From contig JAHBYU010000015.1 of assembly GCA_019635775.1 (NCBI GenBank), positions 57,168-121,167 of the forward strand: DNA of 64,000 nt. Reading direction: 5' to 3'. A model generated the notes under the pieces. That model had not been told where the DNA came from and ran no database searches. It saw nothing but the letters and a program-made list of their open reading frames with translations. The stretch comes from Rhizobiaceae bacterium (GTDB taxonomy: Bacteria; Pseudomonadota; Alphaproteobacteria; Rhizobiales; Rhizobiaceae). The translations under genes were made by a program, and so were the position numbers. Shown in pieces: positions 29,844 to 38,182 of the stretch; the first letter of the stretch is position 1, and each line of letters begins with the position of its first letter.

Positions 29844-30806
29844 CTATGTGCGGTGCCCGCCACGCAATGTCTGCTGGGGCGTCTCGCCGAACAGGTATCG
29901 GTAGTGCTGGGCGAAGCGGCCAAGATGGGTAACGCCGACCCCGAGGGCGATCTCGGTGACGCTGCTTTGCGCCGCGCGCCCCATCTTCAAGAGTCGCCTG
30001 CTTTCATTGAGGCGCAGCACGCGCAGATACTCCGCGGGCCCTACGCCGAAAGTGGTTTGAAACGCATATTCGAGCTGTCTGCGGCTGATGCGGGTCTCCC
30101 GGCAGATGTCGGTGATCGACAGCTGCTCGTGCAGCCTTGCGCGGATCAGTTCCTCCGCCAGCCATGCCTGTCTCTGCCGTTGGCGTACTGAACGGCTGAG
30201 ATGCCGGTCGATCTGATCCGGGCCTGCGATGATCGCGGCGACCGTGCCGAGATAGTCGAGATATGGGCCGGGCATGACGCTTTCCAGAACGGGCTGGCGA
30301 TCCAGCCAATCGATCGCGTATGCAAGCGACCCGGACGTACGCGCCAGGTCTTCGGGCTTCTGCCGCAGCGCGTGCCCGCGATCGACACCTTCGGTTTCCT
30401 CCCCGGTCGCGATCCCGACGATTGCCCTCCATGTATCCACGGGCAGAACCGAAGCGGAATACAACACCTCGCTGCGAATGCTTGCGGTAATCTCGGCGCC
30501 ATCAGGGAGCATGAGCATCGTGCCGTCCTGCAGCGGGACTCCGTTTATCGCCGCATCCCCGCCCTTCATGACAGTGAGCACCACGACGTGGCCTTCCTGG
30601 AATGCGCCGCGCGCGCGCACATGGGCATCGAGCGCCGCCGTGTCGAACGCCCATCCCCCCGGCGATCCGGTTTTTCGGATCCTGGACAATCCGCCCCTTG
30701 CGGACAGTACATCGACCTCGAGCGGCGTCATCGAGGCCGCGTCTCCGAGTTCGTCGGGCAGCAGTTCGATCGTCTGCGAAAACGGAGAGTGCAGAAGGCG
30801 GTTCAA
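29844..30806 (-). CDS. AraC family transcriptional regulator
   Basis: A 320-residue regulator with an N-terminal sensing domain and a C-terminal AraC double HTH (roughly residues 220-315): LSITDICRETRISRRQLEYAF and SSVTEIALGVGVTHLGRFAQH. The N-terminal part resembles the cupin-type AraC-binding-like domain. The start is uncertain: a TTG at 30806 gives the full domain, while the first ATG (30731) would remove 25 residues. It is divergent from the sulfatase gene with about 110 bases between, so the sulfatase is its likely target. Confidence 0.82.
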   Translation of the reverse strand: MNRLLHSPFSQTIELLPDELGDAASMTPLEVDVLSARGGLSRIRKTGSPGGWAFDTAALDAHVRARGAFQEGHVVVLTVMKGGDAAINGVPLQDGTMLMLPDGAEITASIRSEVLYSASVLPVDTWRAIVGIATGEETEGVDRGHALRQKPEDLARTSGSLAYAIDWLDRQPVLESVMPGPYLDYLGTVAAIIAGPDQIDRHLSRSVRQRQRQAWLAEELIRARLHEQLSITDICRETRISRRQLEYAFQTTFGVGPAEYLRVLRLNESRRLLKMGRAAQSSVTEIALGVGVTHLGRFAQHYRYLFGETPQQTLRGGHRT

Positions 30807-30916
30807 GGCGGGGTGCCATTTTTGCGCAAAACGGATAGCAGAATAAACTGGACCTTATAAATCTTCCAGCCGTCGCACGAGGTGCGTCCAGCACCCCTGT
30901 TTGCGCGGAGGATGAG

Positions 30917-32407
30917 ATGACGAGCAAGACGATTGATGCCCCGCAAGCGGCTTCCGGGCCGTCGCGCAGGGATGTTCTGCTGGCAGGCGCAGCGACGACG
31001 GTGCTGCAGTTGGCCGCGGGGCCTGCGTTCCTGACCGGCATATCCGCAACACAAGCCGTCGCCGCAGACCAGCCCAGGCCCAACATCATCTATGTCGTGG
31101 CCGACGACATGGGCTGGGCGGATGCAGGCTTCCGCGGTTCCGATATCCAGACCCCGAACCTTGACCGGCTTGCCGGCGAAGGCGCGGTGCTTGAGCAGTT
31201 CTACACGCAACCCATGTGCACGCCGACGCGCGCGGCCCTCATGACCGGTCGCTATCCGATGCGATACGGCTTGCAGGTCGGCGTGATTCCAGGAGCGGGT
31301 ACGTATGGCCTTGCGACCGACGAGTATCTTCTGCCGCAGGCGCTGGGCGACGCCGGCTACCATACCGCGCTGGTCGGCAAATGGCATCTCGGCCACGCCA
31401 AGCCGGAGTATTGGCCTCGCCAGCGCGGGTTCGACTATTTCTACGGCGCGCTGGTTGGCGAGATCGATCATTTCAGCCATTCATCGCACGGAGTGCCCGA
31501 CTGGTATCGCGACAACACGCCGATAGAGGAGGAAGGTTTCGACAACACCCTCTTCGGCAATGAGGCGGCCCGCGTGGTCCGCGACCACGACGACTCGAAG
31601 CCGCTTTTCCTCTATCTCGCGTTCACCGCCCCTCACACGCCCTTCCAGGCGCCACAGGAATATCTGGACAGGTATTCCAATATCGCTGACGAAAACCGGC
31701 GCGCCTATGCGGCCATGATCTCCGTGATGGACGATGGCATCGGCAAGGTCATCGCCGCGCTTGAGGAGCGCGGCATGCGTGACAACACCCTGATCGTCTT
31801 CCATTCGGACAATGGCGGCGTGACGAACTCTCTGTTTGCCGGTGACACGAAAGTTTCGGGCGGCTTGCCCGCCAGCAACGGTCCCTTCCGCGATGGGAAG
31901 GGTACGCTTTACGAGGGTGGCACGCGCGTCGTCGCGCTCGCCAACTGGCCAGGCAGGATCAAGCCCGGCGCGGTCGACGGCATGATGCATGTGGCCGACA
32001 TGTATCCGACGTTGACTGCGCTTGCGGGAGCCGACACCGCCAAGGCCAAGCCACTCGACGGCGTCGACGTCTGGCCAACCCTTGGAGAGGGCAAGCCATC
32101 GCCGCGCAGCGAGATCGTCTACAACGTCGATCCCATGGCCGGCGCGGTGCGTCAGGGCGACTGGAAGCTGGTCTGGAAGGCGGCGCTGCCCCAGAAGATG
32201 GAGCTTTTCAACATTGCCGAAGACCCTTCCGAAAAGACGAACCTGATCGACAAGGAGCCCGAAACGGTCGGCGCGTTGCGCGACCGGATCGAAACCCTCG
32301 CCGGCGAGATGGCGCCGCCATTGTTGCTGCTGGAGGCGATCCGGCTCACCTTCTACGCGCCGCCGGTGACCGGCGACCCGTCCGTGCTGTTCAACGCAGG
32401 CGACTAA
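30917..32407 (+). CDS. Sulfatase, Tat-exported
   Basis: A 496-residue type I sulfatase hydrolysing a sulfate ester. The catalytic motif CTPTRAALMTGR contains the cysteine that is converted to formylglycine. Metal-site blocks are NIIYVVADDMGWAD near residue 56 and FHSDNGG around residue 297, and GKWHLG is also present. The N-terminus has a Tat signal (SRRDVLLAGAATTVLQLAAG). A GGAGG site precedes the ATG. No formylglycine-generating enzyme or anaerobic maturase gene is in the window. Substrate unknown; the overall layout is arylsulfatase B-like. Confidence 0.88.
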   Translation: MTSKTIDAPQAASGPSRRDVLLAGAATTVLQLAAGPAFLTGISATQAVAADQPRPNIIYVVADDMGWADAGFRGSDIQTPNLDRLAGEGAVLEQFYTQPMCTPTRAALMTGRYPMRYGLQVGVIPGAGTYGLATDEYLLPQALGDAGYHTALVGKWHLGHAKPEYWPRQRGFDYFYGALVGEIDHFSHSSHGVPDWYRDNTPIEEEGFDNTLFGNEAARVVRDHDDSKPLFLYLAFTAPHTPFQAPQEYLDRYSNIADENRRAYAAMISVMDDGIGKVIAALEERGMRDNTLIVFHSDNGGVTNSLFAGDTKVSGGLPASNGPFRDGKGTLYEGGTRVVALANWPGRIKPGAVDGMMHVADMYPTLTALAGADTAKAKPLDGVDVWPTLGEGKPSPRSEIVYNVDPMAGAVRQGDWKLVWKAALPQKMELFNIAEDPSEKTNLIDKEPETVGALRDRIETLAGEMAPPLLLLEAIRLTFYAPPVTGDPSVLFNAGD

Positions 32408-32429
32408 CACACGTGAAGGAGCAGCGCCG

Positions 32430-32966
32430 CTATGGCGGTGCGGCTCCGACAAGGTCCTTTGCGAGTTCGATCTTCTCCAGCGTCGTTTCCAGCACGGGAT
32501 CGAAGGCTGTCCGGCGCGCCGTTTCGCGATAGCCGAGATGGTCGTAAAGGCCGCGCGCGCGGTCGTTGGCAGCGGCGACATGAATGCGGGCCGAAGCGAA
32601 ACCTCGCGCCACGATTTCTCCCTCGAGTGCCCTGATCAGGGCCGATGCGACGCCGCGCCCCTCGAACGCGGGAGCGACCCAGACATCGCTGATATAATCA
32701 TCGGAATGCTCGCAGGCCGCGATGCCTGCCAACCGGTCGCCGACAACCGCAACCAGAACGCGCGATCCCATCTTTTCAAGAAATGGAACGAAAGGGTTCG
32801 CTTTTTCGGTTCTTTCGACCGTATCGCGAGGGACGAGCGGCATGATGCCCTTGCGCCATGCGGCCAACCCAAGTTTGGCCAGATCACCGATTTCCCCAGG
32901 CATCGCGTTTCTGATCTCGATCACAGGCATGCCCGCAAGAGTAGTTGGCTCCTTGAAGACCGTCAT
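32430..32966 (-). CDS. GNAT family N-acetyltransferase
   Basis: A 178-residue acetyltransferase with the GNAT acetyl-CoA loop VAPAFEGRGVASALIRALE and the C-terminal block RIHVAAANDRARGLYDHLGY, typical of enzymes acetylating small amines or protein N-termini. The start could be the ATG at 32966 used here or one at 32930 (MPVIEIRNAM), where the fold begins. It lies downstream of the CbrA-like kinase gene on the same strand, 43 bases after its stop. Substrate unknown. Confidence 0.82.
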   Translation of the reverse strand: MTVFKEPTTLAGMPVIEIRNAMPGEIGDLAKLGLAAWRKGIMPLVPRDTVERTEKANPFVPFLEKMGSRVLVAVVGDRLAGIAACEHSDDYISDVWVAPAFEGRGVASALIRALEGEIVARGFASARIHVAAANDRARGLYDHLGYRETARRTAFDPVLETTLEKIELAKDLVGAAPP

Positions 32967-33009
32967 GACTGTCAAATCCGGCTAACTCGCGCTGGACGAT
33001 ATGCGTTCC

Positions 33010-36000
33010 TTATTCCGCCAGGACGCGCGTGGATGGAAACGCGATTTCGACCATCGTCCCTTCGCCGGGCGTTGAATGGATCGAGAATTTCGCGCGGTTC
33101 GCCTCCACCATCGCCTTGGTCAGGGGCAGGCCGAGGCCGGTCCCGTCGCCGCGCCGGCGTTGCAGCGAGTTGATCTGCTTGAAGGGCTTCAGTGCCTGCT
33201 CGATCTCGCCGGGCGTCATGCCGATGCCGGTGTCGCGCACGCGCATCACCACCTCGCCGTGTGACTCGTAGGCCGTGGATACGATCACCTGTCCGCCGGC
33301 CTGCGTATAGCGCACGGCGTTGGAAAGGATGTTGAGCGCGATCTGCCGGACGCTGCGCAGATCGGCGACCACGTCGGGCAGCTTGGAGGCGAAGCTGGAA
33401 CGAATGATGACACGTTCCCGGTTGGCCTGCGGCTGCATCAGCGCGACCGTCTCGGCAAGCGCCTCGTTCAGCGACACCGCCTCATAGCTCATGTCCTGCT
33501 GGCCAGCCTCGATCTTGGAGATGTCGAGCAGGTCGTTGACGAGGTCGAGCACATGATTGCCCGAACGGTTGATGTCGCGCAGATAGTCCCTGTAGCGGTC
33601 GTTCGCGACCGGCCCGAATTTTTCGTCCAGCATCAGTTCCGAGAAGCCGATGATGGCGTTGAGGGGCGTGCGGATCTCATGGCTGACGCGCGCGAGGAAT
33701 TCGCTCTTGTGCGACGAAGCGCGCTCTGCCGTCGAGCGGGCCTGCGTGAGTTCCTCCTCGGCGCGCTTCCACTGCGTGATATCGCGCACCACGGCGCAGA
33801 ACCCGCTGTCTCCGGGCAGCTTGCCAAGCGTCATGAAGAGCGGGATGAAACGCCCCTCTGCCTCGCGCCCGATCACCTCGCGCCCGTCATTGAGCACGCT
33901 GGCTACACCATGCTCGGTCAGGCCCGCAAGATAGTCGCGCGCTGCCTTCTGGCTTTCGATCGCGAACAGCGAACTGAATGGCTTGCCGGCAACTTCGTCG
34001 CTGTCAGCTCCAAACAGCGCTTCTGCGGGACGGCTGATCGAACGGATGTTGCCTTCGCTGGAAATGAGCACGACGCCATCGGTCGCCGTGTCGATGATCG
34101 TGCGCATCTCGGCCACGCGGGCCTCCAGTTCCGCGATCAGCGGCGACTGGCCAGCGCCCGCTCCGTCGCGTATGCGCGACAACACCAGCACGAGAGCCTT
34201 GCCGTTTTCCCAAGGGATGGATTGGAGGAACGCCTCCACCGGAAATTCCTGGCCGGCCTTGGTCGTCAGCCGCATGTGGCGATCGCTCTTGCCGCGTGCG
34301 TCCTGATCCTGCTCGTCTTCGTAGGAGTCGACAAAAAGCGCCCCGATGCCTCCGGCCTCGGCCAGTTCGTCGGTCGAGGCATAGCCCGTCAGGGCGAAGA
34401 ACTCGTCATTGGCGTAGTGGAGCGTATCGCCCGAGTGCACGAGGACAGGCACCGGCAATTTTTCAAGGATGGAAAGGCCGGCATCGGCCTTCGCTCTCGC
34501 GACGTCCTGGGCGGCGCCTTTCTCTGATGCTTCGAGGGCTTTCTCGGTCGCAGGCTCGATCGGCTCGAAGTCGGTTTCGGCGAAAACGGTGCCATCGTCC
34601 TCAAGACTTGTCTCCATGAGGACGGCATCGGGATCGCTCGGCGTTTCGCCCGCCGGTTGGGCGTCTTCACCCGCCACGACGCCAGCCTCGACCAGCGGTT
34701 CCTCGGCACCACCCTCGGCTGACGGCGCCTCTGCTTCGTGCGCCTCGCTGCTGATTGGCTGGTCAGGCTCGGATTCGCCGGCCGGTGCCGCGGGCTCCTC
34801 GGTCTTCTCCTTGGTGAAGTCGAGCAATGACATGCCCGGCCGCGAACGCACTTGCTTGGTCTCGACCGGAACGGCGGCCTCGGGGCTGGCGGGAGCGGGG
34901 GCCGCGTCCTCGGTCGAACCTGTCGTGGCATCGACCCTGTCGTCACTGTCGGCCCCGTCGAGCGCGCGCAGTTCGGCGACGTTTTCGTTGTCGTGCTCCG
35001 CAGGTTCCGGCTCTGGAAGACCGTTCGCTTCAGGCATCGCCTCGGCGATCGCAGGCATGTCGTCCTGGCCGGTGAGCGGAGTGTCAGTTGCCGAACCGGC
35101 TTCCGCTTTTGGGGCGGCTTCCTCGTCCGTCGGGGACGCGGTTACGTTTGCCGTGCCGTCCGGTTTGCCCTTGCGGCTTTCGCGCCTCAGCCTTTCACCG
35201 ATCTGCTGGAACGCGATACGTTCGCCGGCCGACAATCCCTTTTCATTTGAAGGGTCAGCTTCGCGCGCCGGTGCGGGCGAGCGGTGTTCTGCAAGCCGTA
35301 TGATCTTGTCCGACTGGCGCCGGTCGGGGACTGGCGTCACCGAAAGCGCCGGCGTCTCGCCCCGGAACTGGTCTTCTTCCTCCGCCCTTTCCCCCGTGGC
35401 CGAGCTGGTGGCGTCTGCAACCGGGACATCCGGCTGAGCAGGTGCTTCCTGCAAGTTGCCTGCGGTCGCCTGTTCGGCGGCTGGGCTCGTCTCCGTCAAT
35501 GGAATGAGGGGCAGGGCGAGCCCGGTGCCGGCGGGATCGATGGCTGCGTCGGCGATCCTCGCCACGCCAAAACCGCGAAATCCCTGAAAGTCCCTGTTGC
35601 GGTCATAGACCGGCAGTGCCGCAAGGTCGACCGGAGCCCTCAGGTCGGTTTCGGCGATGGGCCATGACACGGTACGTCCAGACCACGTATCGCGTTGCTC
35701 CAGCAGGCCTGCGACCTCGCCGGTGGGATCGAGCCCGAAAGCCTTTGCCACGTCCTGGAAACTGCGCCCGATGATGTCCGCGGCGGGCTTGCCTACGGCC
35801 TCGACGAATTCGGTCGAGAGCTGGCTGAAGCGCCCCTGGGCGTCAGTCCGCCAGACGAACCGGACTGGACCGGTCGGCCTTGCGGTGGGTGGAGCCGGTT
35901 CGTCGGCAACGTTGGGCTCGTCGGCAGCGAGTGTCTCCGCAGGCACGAGCGCGGCATCCGGTGCAGGCTCGTCTTCGTCCTCCTCGTCAACCTCGTCCTG

Positions 36001-36867
36001 GTGTTCTGCGGCTACCTCCTCCGCTTCGACCTCTTCGATGCTGGCCGGGACTTCCTCGACCTTGGCGACGGAGGGTTCAACGGCTGCCAGATCACCTTCG
36101 GCGTCGTCATCGTCCTCGTCGGCGGGTGCGAACGCCTCGCTGCCCAGATGCCAGACCTCGCGCTGCGGCTCCACCAGCATGTCGGGCGTTTCGTCCAGGC
36201 TTTCGTCCTGCTCGTTTGCCCAGTTCTCGACAACGACGACGACGAGGTTCCTGCTTTCCGTCAGCCTCCCCAACCCCGCCGGCAGCGGGCCGCGGGGGGA
36301 GGGGATCATGCGCTTCACGACGCGGACGTCGTCGTTCCCGTCAGCGGCGAGCGCCGCCAGCGCCTCGTCTGTCAGCCGCAGCCGCGCAAAGCCCGGTGAG
36401 GCCGCCTCGACCTTGCCCGCGCCGTCGACCAGCGCAAGGAAATGTCCCGGTTGCGAAAAGCCGCCGATGGCGGCGGCGAGCGCTTCGGCCTGTCGTTCCG
36501 CGACGGCTGGCTGCGCCAGCAGGATCGCCGCCTCGCCGTCGGGCAGGGTCACTGCGCTGGCAAGGAACCGCAGCGCATCGCTCGACATGCCGAGCGTGAT
36601 TCGTACGAGAAGCGGTCTGTCGCGCCCGATCGCCGGAAAACCGCGAAGCGCCGAGATCTGGCGCCTTGCGGCCGGCCCGAGCGGCGCCTGAGCGCCGAGG
36701 ATCGTCTCCACATCGTCATGGCCGAACAGCGCAGCGCCAGGTCCATTAGCCCAGATGACATCGGCCAGGTCGGTGGAAAGGATGACGAGTGCATCGCCGG
36801 AGGCGAAACGCGTCCGCACGTCTTCCAGCGCTGCGACATCGAGGAATGAATAGGACGACTGCGCCAT
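33010..36867 (-). CDS. cbrA: Multi-PAS sensor histidine kinase, CbrA/PdhS-like
   Basis: A 1285-residue cytoplasmic kinase without membrane segments. PAS-like domains lie near residues 335-430, 795-900 and 920-1030. The HisKA domain contains His1063 (HEIRTPLNAIIGFSE), followed by the ATPase N box (NILSNAVRYT), G1 (DTGIGM) and G2 (GTGLGL). Roughly residues 215-330 and 440-790 are acidic, Ala/Glu/Pro-rich linkers. In Sinorhizobium CbrA sits beside a phasin gene as here and acts upstream of DivK/CtrA in cell-cycle control. The ATG at 36867 has a GGGAG site. It could also be named PdhS. Confidence 0.83.
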   Translation of the reverse strand: MAQSSYSFLDVAALEDVRTRFASGDALVILSTDLADVIWANGPGAALFGHDDVETILGAQAPLGPAARRQISALRGFPAIGRDRPLLVRITLGMSSDALRFLASAVTLPDGEAAILLAQPAVAERQAEALAAAIGGFSQPGHFLALVDGAGKVEAASPGFARLRLTDEALAALAADGNDDVRVVKRMIPSPRGPLPAGLGRLTESRNLVVVVVENWANEQDESLDETPDMLVEPQREVWHLGSEAFAPADEDDDDAEGDLAAVEPSVAKVEEVPASIEEVEAEEVAAEHQDEVDEEDEDEPAPDAALVPAETLAADEPNVADEPAPPTARPTGPVRFVWRTDAQGRFSQLSTEFVEAVGKPAADIIGRSFQDVAKAFGLDPTGEVAGLLEQRDTWSGRTVSWPIAETDLRAPVDLAALPVYDRNRDFQGFRGFGVARIADAAIDPAGTGLALPLIPLTETSPAAEQATAGNLQEAPAQPDVPVADATSSATGERAEEEDQFRGETPALSVTPVPDRRQSDKIIRLAEHRSPAPAREADPSNEKGLSAGERIAFQQIGERLRRESRKGKPDGTANVTASPTDEEAAPKAEAGSATDTPLTGQDDMPAIAEAMPEANGLPEPEPAEHDNENVAELRALDGADSDDRVDATTGSTEDAAPAPASPEAAVPVETKQVRSRPGMSLLDFTKEKTEEPAAPAGESEPDQPISSEAHEAEAPSAEGGAEEPLVEAGVVAGEDAQPAGETPSDPDAVLMETSLEDDGTVFAETDFEPIEPATEKALEASEKGAAQDVARAKADAGLSILEKLPVPVLVHSGDTLHYANDEFFALTGYASTDELAEAGGIGALFVDSYEDEQDQDARGKSDRHMRLTTKAGQEFPVEAFLQSIPWENGKALVLVLSRIRDGAGAGQSPLIAELEARVAEMRTIIDTATDGVVLISSEGNIRSISRPAEALFGADSDEVAGKPFSSLFAIESQKAARDYLAGLTEHGVASVLNDGREVIGREAEGRFIPLFMTLGKLPGDSGFCAVVRDITQWKRAEEELTQARSTAERASSHKSEFLARVSHEIRTPLNAIIGFSELMLDEKFGPVANDRYRDYLRDINRSGNHVLDLVNDLLDISKIEAGQQDMSYEAVSLNEALAETVALMQPQANRERVIIRSSFASKLPDVVADLRSVRQIALNILSNAVRYTQAGGQVIVSTAYESHGEVVMRVRDTGIGMTPGEIEQALKPFKQINSLQRRRGDGTGLGLPLTKAMVEANRAKFSIHSTPGEGTMVEIAFPSTRVLAE

Positions 36868-36985
36868 AGGCTCCCAAACGGTCGGTCAAAAAAACTGTGC
36901 GTCGAGACGCCCGTCCAAGGCCCCCTCGGCTTTTAACACTTTATTAATAAAGCCGTCCGGCAGTTTGCGTCCACACAGGTGGCCG

Positions 36986-37066
36986 TTGCAATGCGGCAAT
37001 TTCACGGTTTGGTTAATGTTTACAGGGATTTATGGTGCATCGCACAAAAAATGTTGCACTGCACAA
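36986..37066. promoter_or_regulatory. TGC/GCA-rich repeats upstream of the phasin gene, PhaR-type sites
   Basis: Three related elements precede the phasin gene: TTGCAATGCGGCAA (36986-36999), TGCATCGCACAA (37036-37047) and TGCACTGCACAA (37055-37066). The last two match at 10 of 12 positions. PhaR, the polyhydroxybutyrate-responsive repressor, binds TGC-rich sites in front of phasin genes in other alphaproteobacteria, so autoregulated phasin expression is likely. No phaR gene is in the window. Confidence 0.5.
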
Positions 37067-37148
37067 GGAAATCGCCTATATCAGCACCATCGTGAACGAG
37101 ACGGCCACCGCCACCGGCAGGCAGGCCGCAATAGCAAAGGACAGGAAA

Positions 37149-37616
37149 ATGGCCAAGACGGCAGAGAAAACAGCAGCAGAATTCATGGAAAACATCGAGT
37201 TTCCGAGCTTCGACGCCACCAAGGCGACCGACCAGTTCCGTGCCTTCGCCGAGAAGGGCGTCGAGCAGTCGAAGGAAGCCTACGCCAAGATGAAGAGCGG
37301 CGCAGAAGAGACCCAGAAGGCGCTCGAATCCACCTTCGAGAACGCCAAGGCCGTTTCGGGCGACCTGTCGCTCAAGACCATCTCCGCCTTCCGCGACAAC
37401 GCCGAGGCCGGTTTCGCCCATCTCGAGGCCCTGCTTGGCGCCAAGACGCTGGCCGAGGTTGTCGAGCTGCAGACCTCCTTCCTGCGCAAGCGCGTCGAAG
37501 CCGGCGTCGAGCAGGCGAAGGACTTCCAGGCCGCCGCCAGCAAGGCCGCCGAGAAGGTTTCCACGCCGATGAAGAGCGTCTTCGAGAAGGCCGTGAAGGA
37601 ACTGAAGGTCGCCTGA
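37149..37616 (+). CDS. phaP: Phasin (PHB granule-associated protein)
   Basis: A 155-residue helical protein of the phasin family that coats polyhydroxybutyrate granules. The sequence is amphipathic and Lys/Glu/Ala-rich, with FRAFAEKGVEQSKEAYAKMK and LQTSFLRKRVEAGVEQAKDF typical of alphaproteobacterial phasins. The ATG at 37149 follows an ACAGGAAA site; an in-frame start at 37032 would overlap the putative PhaR sites. It is divergent from the CbrA-like kinase gene. The 3' end runs into a triple-hairpin element with anti-Shine-Dalgarno loops. Confidence 0.92.
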   Translation: MAKTAEKTAAEFMENIEFPSFDATKATDQFRAFAEKGVEQSKEAYAKMKSGAEETQKALESTFENAKAVSGDLSLKTISAFRDNAEAGFAHLEALLGAKTLAEVVELQTSFLRKRVEAGVEQAKDFQAAASKAAEKVSTPMKSVFEKAVKELKVA

Positions 37617-37624
37617 TCTTCAAG

Positions 37625-37737
37625 CGAATACCGGAAGGCGGCACCTCCTCCCGCTTCCTTCCGGAGTAAGCCGGCACCTCCTCCCGCCGGCGTGTAAAAG
37701 GAAAAGGCCGGGATCTCCTCCCCCCGGCCTTTTTCTT
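37625..37737 (+). ncRNA. Triple-hairpin RNA with CCUCCUCCC loops (cuckoo/CcsR-like) in the phasin 3' region
   Basis: Three consecutive hairpins follow the phasin stop. Stem 1: CCGGAAGG (37631-37638) with CCTTCCGG (37657-37664). Stem 2: GCCGGC (37670-37675) with GCCGGC (37686-37691). Stem 3: AAAAGGCCGGG (37702-37712) with CCCGGCCTTTT (37723-37733), followed by a T-tract. Loops 1 and 2 contain CCTCCTCCC (37644-37652 and 37677-37685); loop 3 has TCTCCTCCC. Repeated CCUCCUCCC loops define the alphaproteobacterial cuckoo/CcsR sRNAs, which are often processed from 3' ends of mRNAs. Release from the phasin mRNA is inferred. Confidence 0.72.
37702..37737 (+). terminator. Intrinsic terminator of the phasin transcript
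   Basis: An 11-bp stem (AAAAGGCCGGG with CCCGGCCTTTT) with a ten-base loop is followed by a run reading TTTTCTTT overlapping the stem end. It ends the phasin message and is the third hairpin of the putative sRNA. Confidence 0.85.
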
Positions 37738-37959
37738 TGCCTGTTTCATCCGCCTGCCTTCCGCCAGTTCGCGTTCCGAACGGCTGCGTCGGGCCGGACC
37801 TGCCCGCGTGAGCGCCCTTCGCGGGCGAGGGTGCGCAAACACGCCGCACCGGCCTGTGGCCTGGAAACTGCCGGTTGGATCGCGGACGGGCTTGAATTAA
37901 AATGCGTTAGCCCGTATGCACCGCTCGCTGACAGGCGAGCCGCCTTGCGGGCGGCCGAT

Positions 37960-38036
37960 GCCGTTGTAGCTCAGTTGGTTAGAGCGCCGGATTGTGGATC
38001 CGGAGGTCGCTGGTTCGAGCCCAGCCAACGGTACCA
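37960..38036 (+). tRNA. tRNA-His (GTG)
   Basis: A complete 77-base tRNA with encoded CCA. The anticodon stem CCGGA/TCCGG flanks a loop with GTG, and the T-arm contains GGTTCGAGC. The acceptor stem GCCGTTG pairs with CAACGGT, so position 1 is G opposite U72, and the discriminator is A73. The base before the gene is T, so no G-1 is encoded. Loss of G-1 with U72/A73 is a known alphaproteobacterial feature of tRNA-His. Confidence 0.97.
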
Positions 38037-38182
38037 TCAAAATCAATCAGTTAGCCCTCTTGCTGCCGAATTCATGTCGCGTGCATGTTGCGATCAGTTT
38101 CCGTTGCCTTCCAACTGTTTCCACAGACACGCGCCTACTCGACGCAACATGTCGTGACATCGCCTGCCAAGCGCGCTGCATG

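Noticed and set aside
34469-35437. Ser/Ala-rich plus-strand frame opposite the kinase linker
   Set aside because: It is an artefact of the repetitive Glu/Ala codons of the acidic linker read in reverse.
37831-38157. Protein frame running across tRNA-His
   Set aside because: It is interrupted in function by a complete tRNA gene and has no homology-like content.
37960-38182. Integration site at the tRNA-His 3' end
   Set aside because: No integrase, no repeated tRNA 3' end and no island follows; the next gene is an ordinary MFS transporter.
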